From: Klebsiella sp. RIT-PI-d
GTDB lineage: Bacteria > Pseudomonadota > Gammaproteobacteria > Enterobacterales > Enterobacteriaceae
Length of the DNA stretch: 64,000 nucleotides
Direction of reading: 5' to 3'
Assembly: GCF_001187865.1 (NCBI RefSeq)
Contig: NZ_LGIT01000004.1
Span: forward strand, 62,001-126,000
Shown: piece after piece, positions 1-11,644 of the stretch
How positions within the stretch are numbered: the stretch's first letter is position 1
Layout: the number at the start of each line of letters is the position of its first letter
Made by a program: the position numbers and the translations under genes
The notes under the pieces: generated by a model
What the model was told of the DNA's origin: nothing
Database searches by the model: none
The model's input: only the letters and a program-made list of their open reading frames with translations

Positions 1-194
1 TATTCAACCTTGCGGTGCCAACCAACCTGCCGGGCGTCGATACCGCTATTCTCGATCCGCGCAATACCTACGCCTCACCTGAGCAATGGCAGGAAAAAGC
101 CCACGCGCTGGCGAAATTGTTTATCAGTAATTTTGAGAAGTATACCGATACGCCAGCAGGCGCGGCATTAGTGAGTGCGGGTCCGAAAGTGTGA
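1..194 (+). CDS. pckA: Phosphoenolpyruvate carboxykinase (ATP), C-terminal end only
   Basis: This is the last 63 codons of a gene that begins before the window. The frame starts at base 3 and ends with TGA at 192-194. The tail contains [16 protein letters not shown] and ends in AGPKV, which matches the C-terminus of enterobacterial PckA. The enzyme converts oxaloacetate to phosphoenolpyruvate in gluconeogenesis. Its position just upstream of convergent envZ-ompR is the usual enterobacterial order, which supports the call. The active site lies outside the window and cannot be checked. Confidence 0.93.
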   Translation, partial: FNLAVPTNLPGVDTAILDPRNTYASPEQWQEKAHALAKLFISNFEKYTDTPAGAALVSAGPKV

Positions 195-204
195 CCGTGG
201 GTGT

Positions 205-261
205 CGGGTACATCAGCCTTGTACCCGATGCGTCCTGCCCAGGCCGGGTGATCCACCCGGC
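205..261. terminator. Two hairpins between convergent pckA and envZ
   Basis: Two inverted repeats lie between the stop codons of pckA and envZ. One pairs CGGGTAC (205-211) with GTACCCG (221-227). The other pairs GCCGGGTG (243-250) with CACCCGGC (254-261). Neither has a clear T-run, so they may be REP-like or serve as weak bidirectional terminators. Confidence 0.5.
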
Positions 262-282
262 ACTTACGGGATCAACGTAACG

Positions 283-2351
<2,069 letters not shown>

Positions 2352-2573
2352 GGTTTTAACTCCCAAAGGTTCGCAAAAGTCGTGATAACGTATTCTTAAG
2401 AAAGCCCACGCTTGCCACCAGCGAAATCTGGTATAAATTTCAGTCTAAATTGTTACAAAGCATATTTAACAGTGGCTTAAGTATACACATAAGCATAAAT
2501 CATATTATTTATTCTGTCGGCAGTGTTGCGCGTTACCTATTGTGCGCAAGATCGGAAAAGAAAGGTAAACAAA

Positions 2574-3047
2574 ATGAAGACGCCGCTGATTACGCGCGAA
2601 GGTTACGAGAAACTAAAAAAAGAGATGGATTATCTCTGGCGTGAGGAACGTCCGGAAGTCACTAAAAAAGTGACATGGGCGGCAAGCCTCGGCGATCGCA
2701 GTGAAAATGCGGATTATCAATACAATAAAAAGCGTCTGCGCGAAATTGACCGTCGGGTGCGCTATCTGACTAAGTGCCTGGAGCATCTTAAAATCGTCGA
2801 TTACTCCCCACAGCAGGAAGGCAAAGTCTTTTTCGGTGCCTGGGTCGAAATCGAAAATGACGACGGTGACATTAAGCGTTTTCGCATCGTTGGTTACGAT
2901 GAGATTTTTGGCCGCAATGATTACATTTCGATTGATTCACCGATGGCGCGCGGGCTGCTCAAAAAAGAAGTCGGTGATTTAGCGGTGGTACAAACGCCGG
3001 CGGGTGAAGCAAGCTGGTACGTCAATAACATTGAGTACGTGAAATAG
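2574..3047 (+). CDS. greB: Transcript cleavage factor GreB
   Basis: Protein of 157 residues that enters the RNA polymerase secondary channel and stimulates cleavage of backtracked RNA. The N-terminal coiled coil carries the acidic tip in SLGDRSENADYQ, and the C-terminal FKBP-like domain follows from about residue 80. The ATG at 2574 is preceded by AAAGGTAAAC. An in-frame start 51 bases upstream would add a tail that family members lack, so I rejected it. The gene is divergent from ompR. Confidence 0.97.
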   Translation: MKTPLITREGYEKLKKEMDYLWREERPEVTKKVTWAASLGDRSENADYQYNKKRLREIDRRVRYLTKCLEHLKIVDYSPQQEGKVFFGAWVEIENDDGDIKRFRIVGYDEIFGRNDYISIDSPMARGLLKKEVGDLAVVQTPAGEASWYVNNIEYVK

Positions 3048-3137
3048 AACTGTCCGAAGCCGCGGTCTGCGGCTGGCATTTTTGCGTGTCAGTCCGTATA
3101 ACTATCCGCTGATTTTGACCCTAAGATGATACTAGCC

Positions 3138-5462
3138 ATGATGAATGATTCGCTCTGCCGCATTATTGCGGGTGAACTTCAGGCCAGAGCTGAACAGGTA
3201 GAGTCTGCCGTTCGCCTGCTTGATGAAGGGAACACCGTGCCGTTTATTGCACGTTATCGTAAGGAAGTCACCGGCGGTCTGGATGATACCCAGCTTCGCC
3301 AACTGGAGACGCGACTGGGTTATCTGCGCGAGCTTGAAGACAGACGTCAAACCATTCTCAAATCCATCGGCGATCAGGGCAAACTGACCGATGCGTTAGC
3401 GTCAGCCATCAACGGTACGCTGAGCAAAACCGAGCTGGAAGACCTCTATCTTCCGTATAAACAAAAGCGCCGCACGCGCGGGCAAATCGCTATCGAAGCC
3501 GGGCTGGAGCCGCTGGCCGATCTGCTGTGGACCGATGCGTCTCAGACACCAGAAACGGCCGCCGCCGCGTATGTTAATCCCGACAACGGCGTGGCAGATG
3601 GTAAAGCCGCACTTGACGGCGCACGTTATATTTTAATGGAACGTTTTGCCGAAGATGCCGCCCTGCTGGCTAAAGTCCGTGAATACCTGTGGAAAAATGC
3701 GCATCTGGTTGCCACGGTCATTAGCGGCAAAGAAGATGAAGGGGCAAAATTCCGCGACTATTTTGCCCATCATGAGCCAATCTCTTCCGTACCGTCCCAT
3801 CGCGCGCTGGCCATGTTTCGCGGGCGCAACGAAGGGATACTGCAACTGGCGTTAAACGCCGATCCGCAGTTCGATGAGCCACCGAAAGAGAGCTATTGCG
3901 AACAGATTATCATCAGCCATCTCGGCCTGCGCCTGAATAACGCGCCGGCGGATGCCTGGCGTCGCGCGGTGGTTAGCTGGACCTGGCGTATCAAAGTATT
4001 GATGCATCTGGAAACCGAACTGATGGGGACGGTCCGCGAGCGTGCGGAAGATGAAGCGATCAATGTCTTTGCGCGAAATCTGCATGACCTGCTGATGGCC
4101 GCGCCTGCTGGCCTGCGCGCCACAATGGGCCTCGATCCGGGCCTGCGCACCGGCGTCAAAGTGGCTGTGGTAGACGGTACGGGCAAACTGGTTGCCACGG
4201 ATACGATTTATCCGCACACCGGGCAGGCAGCGAAAGCGGCCGTTGCCGTGGCGGCACTGTGTGAGAAGCATAATGTCGAGCTGGTGGCGATTGGCAACGG
4301 GACGGCATCACGTGAGACAGAACGTTTCTTCCTTGACGTGCAAAAGCAGTTCCCTGAGGTAACCGCGCAGAAAGTGATTGTCAGTGAAGCAGGTGCATCT
4401 GTGTACTCTGCCTCAGAACTGGCAGCGCTGGAATTCCCGGACCTGGATGTTTCTATTCGCGGCGCAGTGTCGATTGCCCGTCGACTTCAGGACCCGCTGG
4501 CCGAGCTGGTTAAAATCGATCCAAAATCTATCGGCGTGGGCCAGTATCAACACGACGTCAGCCAGACGCAGCTTGCCCGCAAGCTGGATGCAGTAGTGGA
4601 AGATTGCGTAAACGCCGTCGGCGTGGATTTGAATACCGCTTCCGTGCCGCTACTCACTCGCGTTGCCGGTCTGACCCGGATGATGGCGCAAAACATTGTC
4701 TCCTGGCGCGATGAAAATGGTCAGTTTCAGAATCGTCAGCAGCTGTTGAAAGTAGCGCGCCTGGGGCCGAAAGCGTTCGAGCAGTGCGCTGGCTTCTTAC
4801 GTATTAATCACGGCGATAACCCGCTGGATGCCTCAACCGTTCACCCGGAAGCGTATCCCATCGTTGAACGTATTCTGGCCGCCACCGAACAGTCTCTTCG
4901 CGATCTGATGGGCAACGGCAGCGAGCTGAAAAACCTGAAACCGGCGGAATTTACCGATGACCGTTTCGGGGTGCCAACCGTGACCGACATTATCAAAGAG
5001 CTGGAGAAACCCGGCCGCGACCCGCGCCCGGAATTTAAAACGGCCACCTTTGCAGAGGGCGTGGAGACAATGAGCGATCTTCTGCCGGGGATGATCCTTG
5101 AAGGTGCGGTTACGAACGTCACTAACTTTGGCGCGTTTGTGGATATTGGCGTGCATCAGGACGGGCTGGTACACATCTCTTCGCTGTCGACAAAGTTTGT
5201 CGACGATCCGCATACCGTGGTCAAAGCGGGCGATATCGTCAAGGTGAAGGTAATGGAAGTAGATCTGCCACGCAAGCGCATCGCGCTGACCATGCGTCTT
5301 GACGAGCAGCCAGGGGAAACCAACGCGCGTCGCAGTAATGGCGGCGCACGCGAGCAACAGAACAACCGTCCGCAGGCGAAACCCCGTGCGCGTGAAGCGC
5401 AGCCAGCCGGTAACAGTGCGATGATGGATGCGCTGGCGGCGGCAATGGGTAAAAAGCGTTAA
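3138..5462 (+). CDS. tex: RNA-binding protein Tex (YhgF)
   Basis: Large cytoplasmic protein of about 774 residues. In order it shows an N-terminal helical Tex domain, a YqgF/RNase H-like fold beginning at [17 protein letters not shown] (about residue 328), helix-hairpin-helix repeats around [19 protein letters not shown], and a C-terminal S1 RNA-binding domain from about residue 650 ([16 protein letters not shown]). The tail is basic and low in complexity (about residues 720-770). I took 3138 as the start because MMNDS matches E. coli YhgF. The gene follows greB in the same direction with a 90-base gap. Confidence 0.95.
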   Translation: MMNDSLCRIIAGELQARAEQVESAVRLLDEGNTVPFIARYRKEVTGGLDDTQLRQLETRLGYLRELEDRRQTILKSIGDQGKLTDALASAINGTLSKTELEDLYLPYKQKRRTRGQIAIEAGLEPLADLLWTDASQTPETAAAAYVNPDNGVADGKAALDGARYILMERFAEDAALLAKVREYLWKNAHLVATVISGKEDEGAKFRDYFAHHEPISSVPSHRALAMFRGRNEGILQLALNADPQFDEPPKESYCEQIIISHLGLRLNNAPADAWRRAVVSWTWRIKVLMHLETELMGTVRERAEDEAINVFARNLHDLLMAAPAGLRATMGLDPGLRTGVKVAVVDGTGKLVATDTIYPHTGQAAKAAVAVAALCEKHNVELVAIGNGTASRETERFFLDVQKQFPEVTAQKVIVSEAGASVYSASELAALEFPDLDVSIRGAVSIARRLQDPLAELVKIDPKSIGVGQYQHDVSQTQLARKLDAVVEDCVNAVGVDLNTASVPLLTRVAGLTRMMAQNIVSWRDENGQFQNRQQLLKVARLGPKAFEQCAGFLRINHGDNPLDASTVHPEAYPIVERILAATEQSLRDLMGNGSELKNLKPAEFTDDRFGVPTVTDIIKELEKPGRDPRPEFKTATFAEGVETMSDLLPGMILEGAVTNVTNFGAFVDIGVHQDGLVHISSLSTKFVDDPHTVVKAGDIVKVKVMEVDLPRKRIALTMRLDEQPGETNARRSNGGAREQQNNRPQAKPRAREAQPAGNSAMMDALAAAMGKKR

Positions 5463-5859
5463 TGCCCGTCGTCATAAAGCATTAATCGTATGCGAGCCGG
5501 AGAAGGCATTATTGTCCTCCGGCCGCGTTATTTGCCTATCGTTTATTTTTCGCATTAAATAATTAACAATTAATAAACAAGCAATCATTAATAGCAAAAT
5601 AACTGAAACCTATATTTCACCTTTAAGAAATGCCCGTGCGACAATTCTGCGGTATAAAAATGCGCTATTTTTGCGCCATATCAAATTTCCAGTGATTTAT
5701 TCTCCAGCAGAATACTTCGACACATTTTAAATATTGAAGATAAAAACTATTATCATTACCATTAGACTGTTGATTAATTAACCTCCCTGGTCAGGCTCCG
5801 CCAGGCCTCTCGTGCCTGCCTTGCATGACGTTATTTTTAGCGATAACTAAGTAGGCTCT
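5463..5859. other. tex-feoA intergenic region with feo promoter
   Basis: There is no convincing gene here. Just after tex, GCCGGAG and CTCCGGC pair around 5495-5525 as a probable terminator without a strong T-run. The middle is AT-rich. At 5749-5766 the hexamers TATTAT, CATTAC and CATTAG are a weak resemblance to a Fur site, as expected for an iron-repressed feo promoter. TTGAT at 5770 is at best an FNR half-site. Both regulator assignments are inferences from what is known of feo. Confidence 0.4.
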
Positions 5860-6087
5860 ATGCAATTTACGCCCTTAAGCGCCTGGAAGATCACTGGATT
5901 TTCCGGTGAAATCAGTCCAGCCTATCGTCAAAAACTTCTGTCGTTAGGCATGTTACCCGGCTCGTTATTTAATATTGTACGCGTTGCCCCGCTGGGCGAT
6001 CCGATTCATATCGAAACACGCCGCGTTAATCTGGTATTACGCAAGAAAGATTTAGCACTATTGCAAGTGGAACAGATTTCCTCTTAA
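5860..6087 (+). CDS. feoA: Ferrous iron transport accessory protein FeoA
   Basis: A 75-residue SH3-like cytoplasmic protein of the FeoA family, needed for full FeoB activity. Visible family features are the [30 protein letters not shown] segment (about residues 25-55, central motif LGMLPGS) and the basic C-terminal strand. It is first in the feoABC operon, 18 bases before feoB, a gap that suggests co-transcription and possibly coupled translation. Confidence 0.96.
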   Translation: MQFTPLSAWKITGFSGEISPAYRQKLLSLGMLPGSLFNIVRVAPLGDPIHIETRRVNLVLRKKDLALLQVEQISS

Positions 6088-6105
6088 TACCGTGAGTTAT
6101 CTAAA

Positions 6106-8424
6106 ATGAAAAAACTGACCATTGGCTTAATTGGCAATCCTAATTCCGGCAAAACCACCCTATTTAATCAGTTGACCGGTTCACGTCAGCGTGTGGGCAA
6201 CTGGGCAGGCGTCACCGTTGAGCGCAAAGAAGGCAACTTTTCGACGACAGACGCTCAGGTAACACTGGTTGATCTGCCCGGCACGTATTCGCTGACCACC
6301 ATCTCCTCACAAACATCGCTCGATGAGCAAATCGCCTGCCACTATATTTTAAGCGGCGATGCGGACATGCTGATTAACGTTGTTGATGCGTCGAATCTTG
6401 AACGTAACCTTTATCTGACGCTGCAACTGCTTGAGCTGGGAATACCCTGCGTATTAGCGCTGAATATGCTGGATATTGCTGAAAAGCAGAACGTCCGCAT
6501 TGATATAGACGCCCTTTCTGCCCGTCTGGGTTGCCCGGTGGTCCCGCTGGTTTCCACGCGCGGCCGCGGGATAGACGCGTTGAAACTGGCAATTGACCGT
6601 CATCATCATAATCAGAACGTCGAGCTGGTGCATTATGCCCAGCCGCTACTGCGCGAGGCACAACATCTGGCGCAGCTGATGCCGGAAAATATGCCCCTGC
6701 AACAGCGCCGCTGGCTGGGGCTGCAAATGCTGGAAGGTGATATCTACAGCCGCGCTTATGCCCAGGATGCGGCCTATGCGCTGGACGATGTACAGGCACG
6801 CTTAAAGCACGACATTGACGATCCGGCTCTGCACATTGCCGACGCACGCTACCAGTGTATTGCCGCCATTTGCGATACGGTCAGTAACTCGCTAACCGCT
6901 GAACCAAGCCGGTTTACTGCGGCCATGGATAAAATCATTCTTAACCGCCTTCTTGGCCTGCCGATTTTTCTGCTGGTGATGTACGTAATGTTCCTTTTCG
7001 CCATCAATATCGGCGGTGCAATGGCGCCTATTTTTGATGCCGGATCGGTCGCTATTTTCATTCATGGCTTGCAGTGGCTGGGTTATACGCTGCACTTCCC
7101 GGAATGGCTGACGATTTTCCTCGCCCAGGGCATCGGCGGCGGGATCAATACCGTACTGCCGCTGGTACCGCAAATTGGCATGATGTACCTGTTCCTCTCC
7201 TTTCTGGAGGATTCCGGCTATATGGCGCGTGCCGCATTTGTTATGGACCGATTGATGCAATCGCTGGGCCTGCCGGGTAAATCATTCGTACCATTAATTG
7301 TTGGCTTTGGCTGTAATGTGCCGTCAGTCATGGGGGCACGTACTCTTGATGCCCCGCGCGAACGCCTGATGACCATTATGATGGCCCCCTTTATGTCCTG
7401 CGGCGCACGTCTGGCTATTTTTGCCGTCTTCGCCGCCGCCTTCTTTGGTCAACAGGGCGCGCTGGCCGTTTTCTCGCTCTACATTCTCGGTATTGTGATC
7501 GCCATTCTCACCGGCCTGATGCTCAAACATACAATCATGCGCGGTGAAGCGTCGCCGTTTGTGATGGAATTGCCGGTATATCATGTTCCGCTGATCAAAA
7601 GCCTGCTGATCCAGACGTGGCAGCGTCTGAAAGGCTTTATCCTGCGTGCCGGTAAAGTGATTGTTATTGTCAGTATTTTCCTCAGCGCATTAAACAGTTT
7701 TTCACTCAGCGGCAAGGCGGTGGACAATATTAACGACTCAGCGCTCGCCTCGGTAAGCCGGGTCTTTACTCCGCTGCTGGAGCCGATTGGCATTCATCAC
7801 GATCACTGGCAGGCGACGGTCGGCCTGTTTACCGGCGCGATGGCCAAAGAGGTGGTGGTTGGTACGCTTAATACCCTCTATACCGCTGAAAATATCCAGG
7901 AGGAGGCATTTAATCCGGCAGAATTCAGTCTTATCGGGGAGTTGTCTGATGCGGCAGGTGAAACGTGGCAGAGCCTGAAAGATACCTTTAGCCTTAGCGT
8001 GCTGGCAAACCCGATTGAAGCCAGTAAAGGCGACGGTGAAATGGCTACCGGTACGATGGGCGTAATGAGCGAGAAGTTTGGCAGCGGTGCGGCGGCGTAT
8101 AGCTACCTGATCTTTGTGCTGCTGTATGTTCCGTGCATTTCGGTGATGGGCGCAATCTCCCGCGAATCCAGCCGGGGCTGGATGGGCTTCTCCATTCTGT
8201 GGGGACTAAACATTGCTTATTCGCTGGCGACATTATTTTATCAGCTGGCCAGCTTTCAACAGCATCCGCGATACAGCCTGGTCTGTATTCTGACCGTTCT
8301 GCTGTTTAACGCGATCGTTATTGGCAGCCTGCGTCGTGCCCGTAGCCGGATTGACGTCAACCTGCTTGCTACGCGTAAAACGCCCGCAACCTGCTGCGAT
8401 AGCCCGGCAGGTGAGTGCCACTGA
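6106..8424 (+). CDS. feoB: Ferrous iron permease FeoB
   Basis: A 772-residue inner-membrane Fe(II) transporter with an N-terminal G-protein domain. The P-loop is GNPNSGKT at residues 10-17, the G3 motif is DLPGTYSL near residue 55, and NMLD near 120 is the G4 motif. A helical spacer domain is followed from about residue 280 by membrane helices with the two Gate regions (for example [16 protein letters not shown] and [13 protein letters not shown], each with the conserved Cys). The TGA overlaps the feoC ATG. The length matches E. coli FeoB (773). Confidence 0.98.
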   Translation: MKKLTIGLIGNPNSGKTTLFNQLTGSRQRVGNWAGVTVERKEGNFSTTDAQVTLVDLPGTYSLTTISSQTSLDEQIACHYILSGDADMLINVVDASNLERNLYLTLQLLELGIPCVLALNMLDIAEKQNVRIDIDALSARLGCPVVPLVSTRGRGIDALKLAIDRHHHNQNVELVHYAQPLLREAQHLAQLMPENMPLQQRRWLGLQMLEGDIYSRAYAQDAAYALDDVQARLKHDIDDPALHIADARYQCIAAICDTVSNSLTAEPSRFTAAMDKIILNRLLGLPIFLLVMYVMFLFAINIGGAMAPIFDAGSVAIFIHGLQWLGYTLHFPEWLTIFLAQGIGGGINTVLPLVPQIGMMYLFLSFLEDSGYMARAAFVMDRLMQSLGLPGKSFVPLIVGFGCNVPSVMGARTLDAPRERLMTIMMAPFMSCGARLAIFAVFAAAFFGQQGALAVFSLYILGIVIAILTGLMLKHTIMRGEASPFVMELPVYHVPLIKSLLIQTWQRLKGFILRAGKVIVIVSIFLSALNSFSLSGKAVDNINDSALASVSRVFTPLLEPIGIHHDHWQATVGLFTGAMAKEVVVGTLNTLYTAENIQEEAFNPAEFSLIGELSDAAGETWQSLKDTFSLSVLANPIEASKGDGEMATGTMGVMSEKFGSGAAAYSYLIFVLLYVPCISVMGAISRESSRGWMGFSILWGLNIAYSLATLFYQLASFQQHPRYSLVCILTVLLFNAIVIGSLRRARSRIDVNLLATRKTPATCCDSPAGECH

Positions 8425-8660
8425 TGGCCTCCCTGATTGACGTGCGTAATATGCTTGCCTTGCATGGGCGGATGGAGACCGGCCAGCTTTGTGCTGCGCT
8501 AAATCTTTCTCGCCCTTTGCTTAAGGCGATGCTGGAGCGCATGGAAGCAATGGGCAAAGCCCGACGTATGCAGGAAGAGGCGGATGATTGCCTGAGCGGA
8601 AGTTGTAAACGTTGCCCGGAAGGTAAATCCTGTGCGCGCGAGTGGTGGACGTTAGGTTAA
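8424..8660 (+). CDS. feoC: FeoC, Cys-rich winged-helix partner of FeoB
   Basis: A 78-residue protein with an N-terminal winged-helix fold and a C-terminal loop with four cysteines ([15 protein letters not shown]), proposed in the family to bind an Fe-S cluster or metal and to protect or regulate FeoB. The ATG at 8424 overlaps the feoB stop (ATGA). An upstream in-frame ATG at 8415 lies inside feoB and is less likely. The sequence is more diverged from E. coli than FeoA or FeoB, which is normal for this family. Confidence 0.93.
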   Translation: MASLIDVRNMLALHGRMETGQLCAALNLSRPLLKAMLERMEAMGKARRMQEEADDCLSGSCKRCPEGKSCAREWWTLG

Positions 8661-8789
8661 GCAATGTGACCTGATGGGGTTTGATTTGGCGCCAGGTAGT
8701 GCGCCACCCTATCCCTGAAGGTAAAGGGTTATAATCTACGCAAAACGTACAGAAAAACCCTCCGGCAGCAAAATACAACTCGCGGGACA

Positions 8790-8817
8790 AGCCCGGTAAG
8801 CGTTATGCTACCGGGCT
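8790..8817 (-). terminator. Hairpin downstream of the DUF1471 gene
   Basis: AGCCCGGTA and TACCGGGCT form a 9-bp stem just beyond the stop codon of the minus-strand gene at 8837. There is no strong T-run on the minus side, so it could equally be a REP-like unit that closes the convergent feo operon. Confidence 0.45.
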
Positions 8818-8836
8818 ATTTACCGATCCGCGATAT

Positions 8837-9106
8837 TTATTTGTACACTTCAGCCGTAGTATGAATATCTTTCTCTGATTTCTTCGCGCTGGTGATCACA
8901 TAATACTTCCCGCCCAGCTCATCGGCTTTTTTCGACAGTTCGCGATGCGCGTCCATTGGGGCCGTCCCTTTGTCGGTGCTGATTGCGCCTACTTTCGTCA
9001 AATTCATCTCTTTGACTTTATCTTTTTGCACCTCTTCCGCTGCCATCACGCCAAAAGAGAGCGATCCGATAACCAGAGATGCAACAATACCAGTAGTCAA
9101 TTTCAT
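8837..9106 (-). CDS. Small exported DUF1471 (YdgH/BhsA/McbA-like) protein
   Basis: An 89-residue protein with a typical signal peptide (residues 1-22, cleavage after GVMA) and one mature DUF1471 domain containing KVGAISTD and the terminal strand IHTTAEVYK. Members of this family are small periplasmic or outer-membrane-associated stress and biofilm proteins; the specific role of this one is unknown. It stands alone, with a Shine-Dalgarno AAGGAG just upstream of the ATG. In E. coli the gap between feoC and bioH holds yhgA instead, so this gene is part of a variable slot. Confidence 0.85.
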   Translation of the reverse strand: MKLTTGIVASLVIGSLSFGVMAAEEVQKDKVKEMNLTKVGAISTDKGTAPMDAHRELSKKADELGGKYYVITSAKKSEKDIHTTAEVYK

Positions 9107-9210
9107 AGCCTTTACTCCTTAAGGTTAAATGAGATGCCATCCTGCTTTGCCCAGAATAAAGCGCCCGATGACCGACTAAGTATTATTGCACCCTGCTACT
9201 TTTACCAGGA

Positions 9211-9981
9211 TCAGAGACGGGCCTTAAGCGAGAGCAATGCCTGACAAAATTCCGCAGGATGAGAGATAAACGGCGCGTGTGCCGCTTTCTGAATGACTAA
9301 CGATTCGCTGGCAGGCCACATTTCATCAAGCAGCGGCACAACGTTACGCGGGACGAGCCCATCCAGATAGCCATAGATACGCAGAAATGGCATGTTCAGC
9401 GCGACGAGCTGTTCGCGCAGATCGCTCTGTTTCAGGATATCCAGCCCGCCATTCAGCACGTCAACGCCGGGCATCGTCAGCGCCAGTACCGCATTCTTCA
9501 GGCTGCGCGCATCCTGACGGGCGCTCTGCGTTCCCATAGTTTGTAGCGCCAGGAAACGCTCGACGGTGCGCTGAAAATCCTCGCTCAGCTGATGCTGAAA
9601 ACCAGACAGAACGTCGGGTTTAATACCGGGCCATTTATCCTCAGCGCAAAAACGGGGAGATGAAGCTACAGTGACCAGCGCCTGCACGCATTGCGGGTGG
9701 GTCAGTGCCACCTGACTTGCCACCAGTCCGCCCAGACTCCAGCCCAGCCAGATTGCTTTTTCCGGCGCGCGGGCCTGAACGTATTCCGCCATTTGTGCCA
9801 GCGACAGCGCGCCAAATCCGCTGCTGCGTCCGAAGCCCGGCAAGTCCACCAGATGCAGTGTAAAATGTGGGCTTAATTCCGGCGTAATGCAATCCCACAC
9901 CTGCGCATTCAGTCCCCATCCGTGCAGCAGCACAAGATGGCAATTTCCTTCCCCTTTGGTTTGCCACCAGATCTCATTCAT
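9211..9981 (-). CDS. bioH: Pimeloyl-ACP methyl ester carboxylesterase BioH
   Basis: A 256-residue alpha/beta hydrolase that removes the methyl ester from pimeloyl-ACP, ending the BioC-BioH route to the biotin precursor. The oxyanion region is LLHGWGLNA, the nucleophile Ser is in GWSLGG near residue 82, the Asp lies in GYLDGLVPR near 207, and the His in KAAHAPF near 235. The length is identical to E. coli BioH. It is divergent from gntX with a 37-base gap, so the two promoters must overlap or lie inside coding sequence. Confidence 0.97.
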   Translation of the reverse strand: MNEIWWQTKGEGNCHLVLLHGWGLNAQVWDCITPELSPHFTLHLVDLPGFGRSSGFGALSLAQMAEYVQARAPEKAIWLGWSLGGLVASQVALTHPQCVQALVTVASSPRFCAEDKWPGIKPDVLSGFQHQLSEDFQRTVERFLALQTMGTQSARQDARSLKNAVLALTMPGVDVLNGGLDILKQSDLREQLVALNMPFLRIYGYLDGLVPRNVVPLLDEMWPASESLVIQKAAHAPFISHPAEFCQALLSLKARL

Positions 9982-10018
9982 CAGGTACTGTTCTCACTTA
10001 TTTTGTCCGAGGTGAAAT

Positions 10019-10702
10019 ATGTTAACAGCCTGTGGCTTATGCTGGCTATGTCGAATGCCCCTTGCGATGGTGTCGTGGGGAATATGCTCCCGCTGCGTCA
10101 ACGCACTTGCTTGTCAGATCACCGTCTGCCCACGGTGCGGTCTGCCCGCCGGCGATCCTGATTACCTTTGTGGTCGCTGCCTGCAAAAATCACCGCCGTG
10201 GCAGCGACTGCTTGCGGTCAGTGATTATGTTATGCCCCTAAGCACATTGATCCATCGCTTCAAATTTTCCGGCAAAGCAGAGCTGGCACCGGCGCTGGCG
10301 CGCCTGATCATGCTTGAGTTTTTGCAGGCGCGGCGTACCTTCGCTCTACCGCGTCCGGACCGTATCGTCAGCATTCCGCTGTGGCAAAAAAGGCACTGGC
10401 GCAGGGGGTTTAATCAAAGCGATTTGCTCTGCCGGCCGCTGGCACAGTGGCTCGGCTGCCAGTACGATATAGATACGATTGCGCGTACTCGCGCGACGGC
10501 AACGCAACATCATCTGTCTGCCCGTCACAGAAAGCACAACTTGAAAAATGCCTTCCGGCTTGAATTTCCGGTCAACGGTCTCAATATTGTTATTGTGGAT
10601 GATGTCGTCACCACGGGCAGTACCGTGGCAGAAATTACCCGGCTTCTTTTGCGCGGCGGCGCGGCGACTGTCCACGTATGGTGCCTCTGTCGGACCTTGT
10701 AG
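10019..10702 (+). CDS. gntX: ComF-family phosphoribosyltransferase-like protein GntX
   Basis: A 227-residue protein of the ComF/GntX family. The N-terminus has zinc-finger-like cysteine pairs (CGLCWLCR and CPRCGLP, later CGRC). The C-terminal domain has the PRPP-binding signature VIVDDVVTTGST near residue 195. Family members are linked to use of DNA as a nutrient in E. coli and to competence in other bacteria; biochemistry is poorly defined. It lies 58 bases upstream of nfuA in the same direction. Confidence 0.94.
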   Translation: MLTACGLCWLCRMPLAMVSWGICSRCVNALACQITVCPRCGLPAGDPDYLCGRCLQKSPPWQRLLAVSDYVMPLSTLIHRFKFSGKAELAPALARLIMLEFLQARRTFALPRPDRIVSIPLWQKRHWRRGFNQSDLLCRPLAQWLGCQYDIDTIARTRATATQHHLSARHRKHNLKNAFRLEFPVNGLNIVIVDDVVTTGSTVAEITRLLLRGGAATVHVWCLCRTL

Positions 10703-10760
10703 ACCCTCGACGATGGGCGTATTATAACCGACTAAAATAGTCAACTATTAGGCCATTGCT

Positions 10761-11336
10761 ATGATCCGTATTTCCGATGCTGCACAAGCGCACTTTGCCA
10801 AACTGTTGGCAAATCAGGAAGAAGGGACGCAAATCCGTGTATTTGTCATCAATCCCGGCACTCCAAACGCTGAATGTGGCGTTTCTTATTGTCCACCTGA
10901 TGCGGTGGAAGCGAGCGATACTGCCCTGAAATTTGATTTGCTGACCGCCTATGTCGACGAGTTAAGCGCACCGTATCTTGAAGATGCGGATATCGATTTC
11001 GTTACCGACCAGCTGGGTTCACAGCTGACGCTGAAAGCGCCGAACGCTAAAATGCGTAAAGTTTCTGACGACGCTTCGCTGATGGAGCGTGTTGAGTATA
11101 TGCTTCAGGCCCAGGTTAACCCGCAGCTTGCCGGGCACGGCGGTCGCGTTTCGCTGATGGAAATCACCGAAGAGGGCTACGCCATTCTGCAATTCGGTGG
11201 CGGCTGTAACGGCTGCTCGATGATTGATGTCACCCTGAAAGACGGTATCGAGAAACAGCTGCTGGCTGAGTTCCCGGACCTGAAAGGCGTGCGCGATCTC
11301 ACCGAACACCAGCGCGGCGAGCACTCTTACTACTGA
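10761..11336 (+). CDS. nfuA: Fe-S biogenesis protein NfuA
   Basis: A 191-residue carrier that delivers 4Fe-4S clusters to target enzymes, mainly under stress. It has an N-terminal degenerate A-type-like domain (residues 1-95) and a C-terminal NifU domain with the cluster-binding pair in GGGCNGCS (Cys149 and Cys152 by alignment with equal-length E. coli NfuA). A strong intrinsic terminator follows at 11355. Confidence 0.98.
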   Translation: MIRISDAAQAHFAKLLANQEEGTQIRVFVINPGTPNAECGVSYCPPDAVEASDTALKFDLLTAYVDELSAPYLEDADIDFVTDQLGSQLTLKAPNAKMRKVSDDASLMERVEYMLQAQVNPQLAGHGGRVSLMEITEEGYAILQFGGGCNGCSMIDVTLKDGIEKQLLAEFPDLKGVRDLTEHQRGEHSYY

Positions 11337-11354
11337 TTCCTTCTTCTCAAAAAG

Positions 11355-11380
11355 CCCCTTTCTTCTGAAAGGGGATTTTT
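11355..11380 (+). terminator. Intrinsic terminator of nfuA
   Basis: CCCCTTTC and GAAAGGGG pair around a TTCT loop (11355-11374) and are followed by ATTTTT. This is a textbook Rho-independent terminator 18 bases after the nfuA stop codon. Confidence 0.9.
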
Positions 11381-11467
11381 GCTGTGCAAATGTTACAACC
11401 CCTCCTGGAATTTGACCTGCCTCCCAATTTTTAAATTTTGCCCGCCAGGGGTGTTTTCTTTCGATCA

Positions 11468-11483
11468 ATGTTACCCGTATCAT
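11468..11483. promoter_or_regulatory. GntR operator upstream of gntT
   Basis: ATGTTACCCGTATCAT at 11468-11483 is a near-palindrome that matches the GntR operators in front of gntK in this same window (43462-43489). It lies about 160 bases before gntT, consistent with repression by GntR until gluconate is present. A further half-site, ATGTTAC, occurs near 11389 beside the nfuA terminator and may be a second operator. Confidence 0.75.
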
Positions 11484-11644
11484 CCTGGTTGCGCACTATT
11501 CTTCTGGAAACAGCCTGCCCTCTTCGTCGTAGGAGCAGGAGAGCGTTAGAGTGCCAGCCGCCTTTTGTTCGCAAGCACAGGACAAAGGCCCCTTTGTTGC
11601 TAAGACAACAAAGTTACCCATAACAAATTAAAGGCCAGTAAATC

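Noticed and set aside
8706-8734. TATAAT-like promoter at 8729-8734 reading towards the DUF1471 gene's end
   Set aside because: No -35 hexamer at suitable spacing and no downstream gene on that strand.
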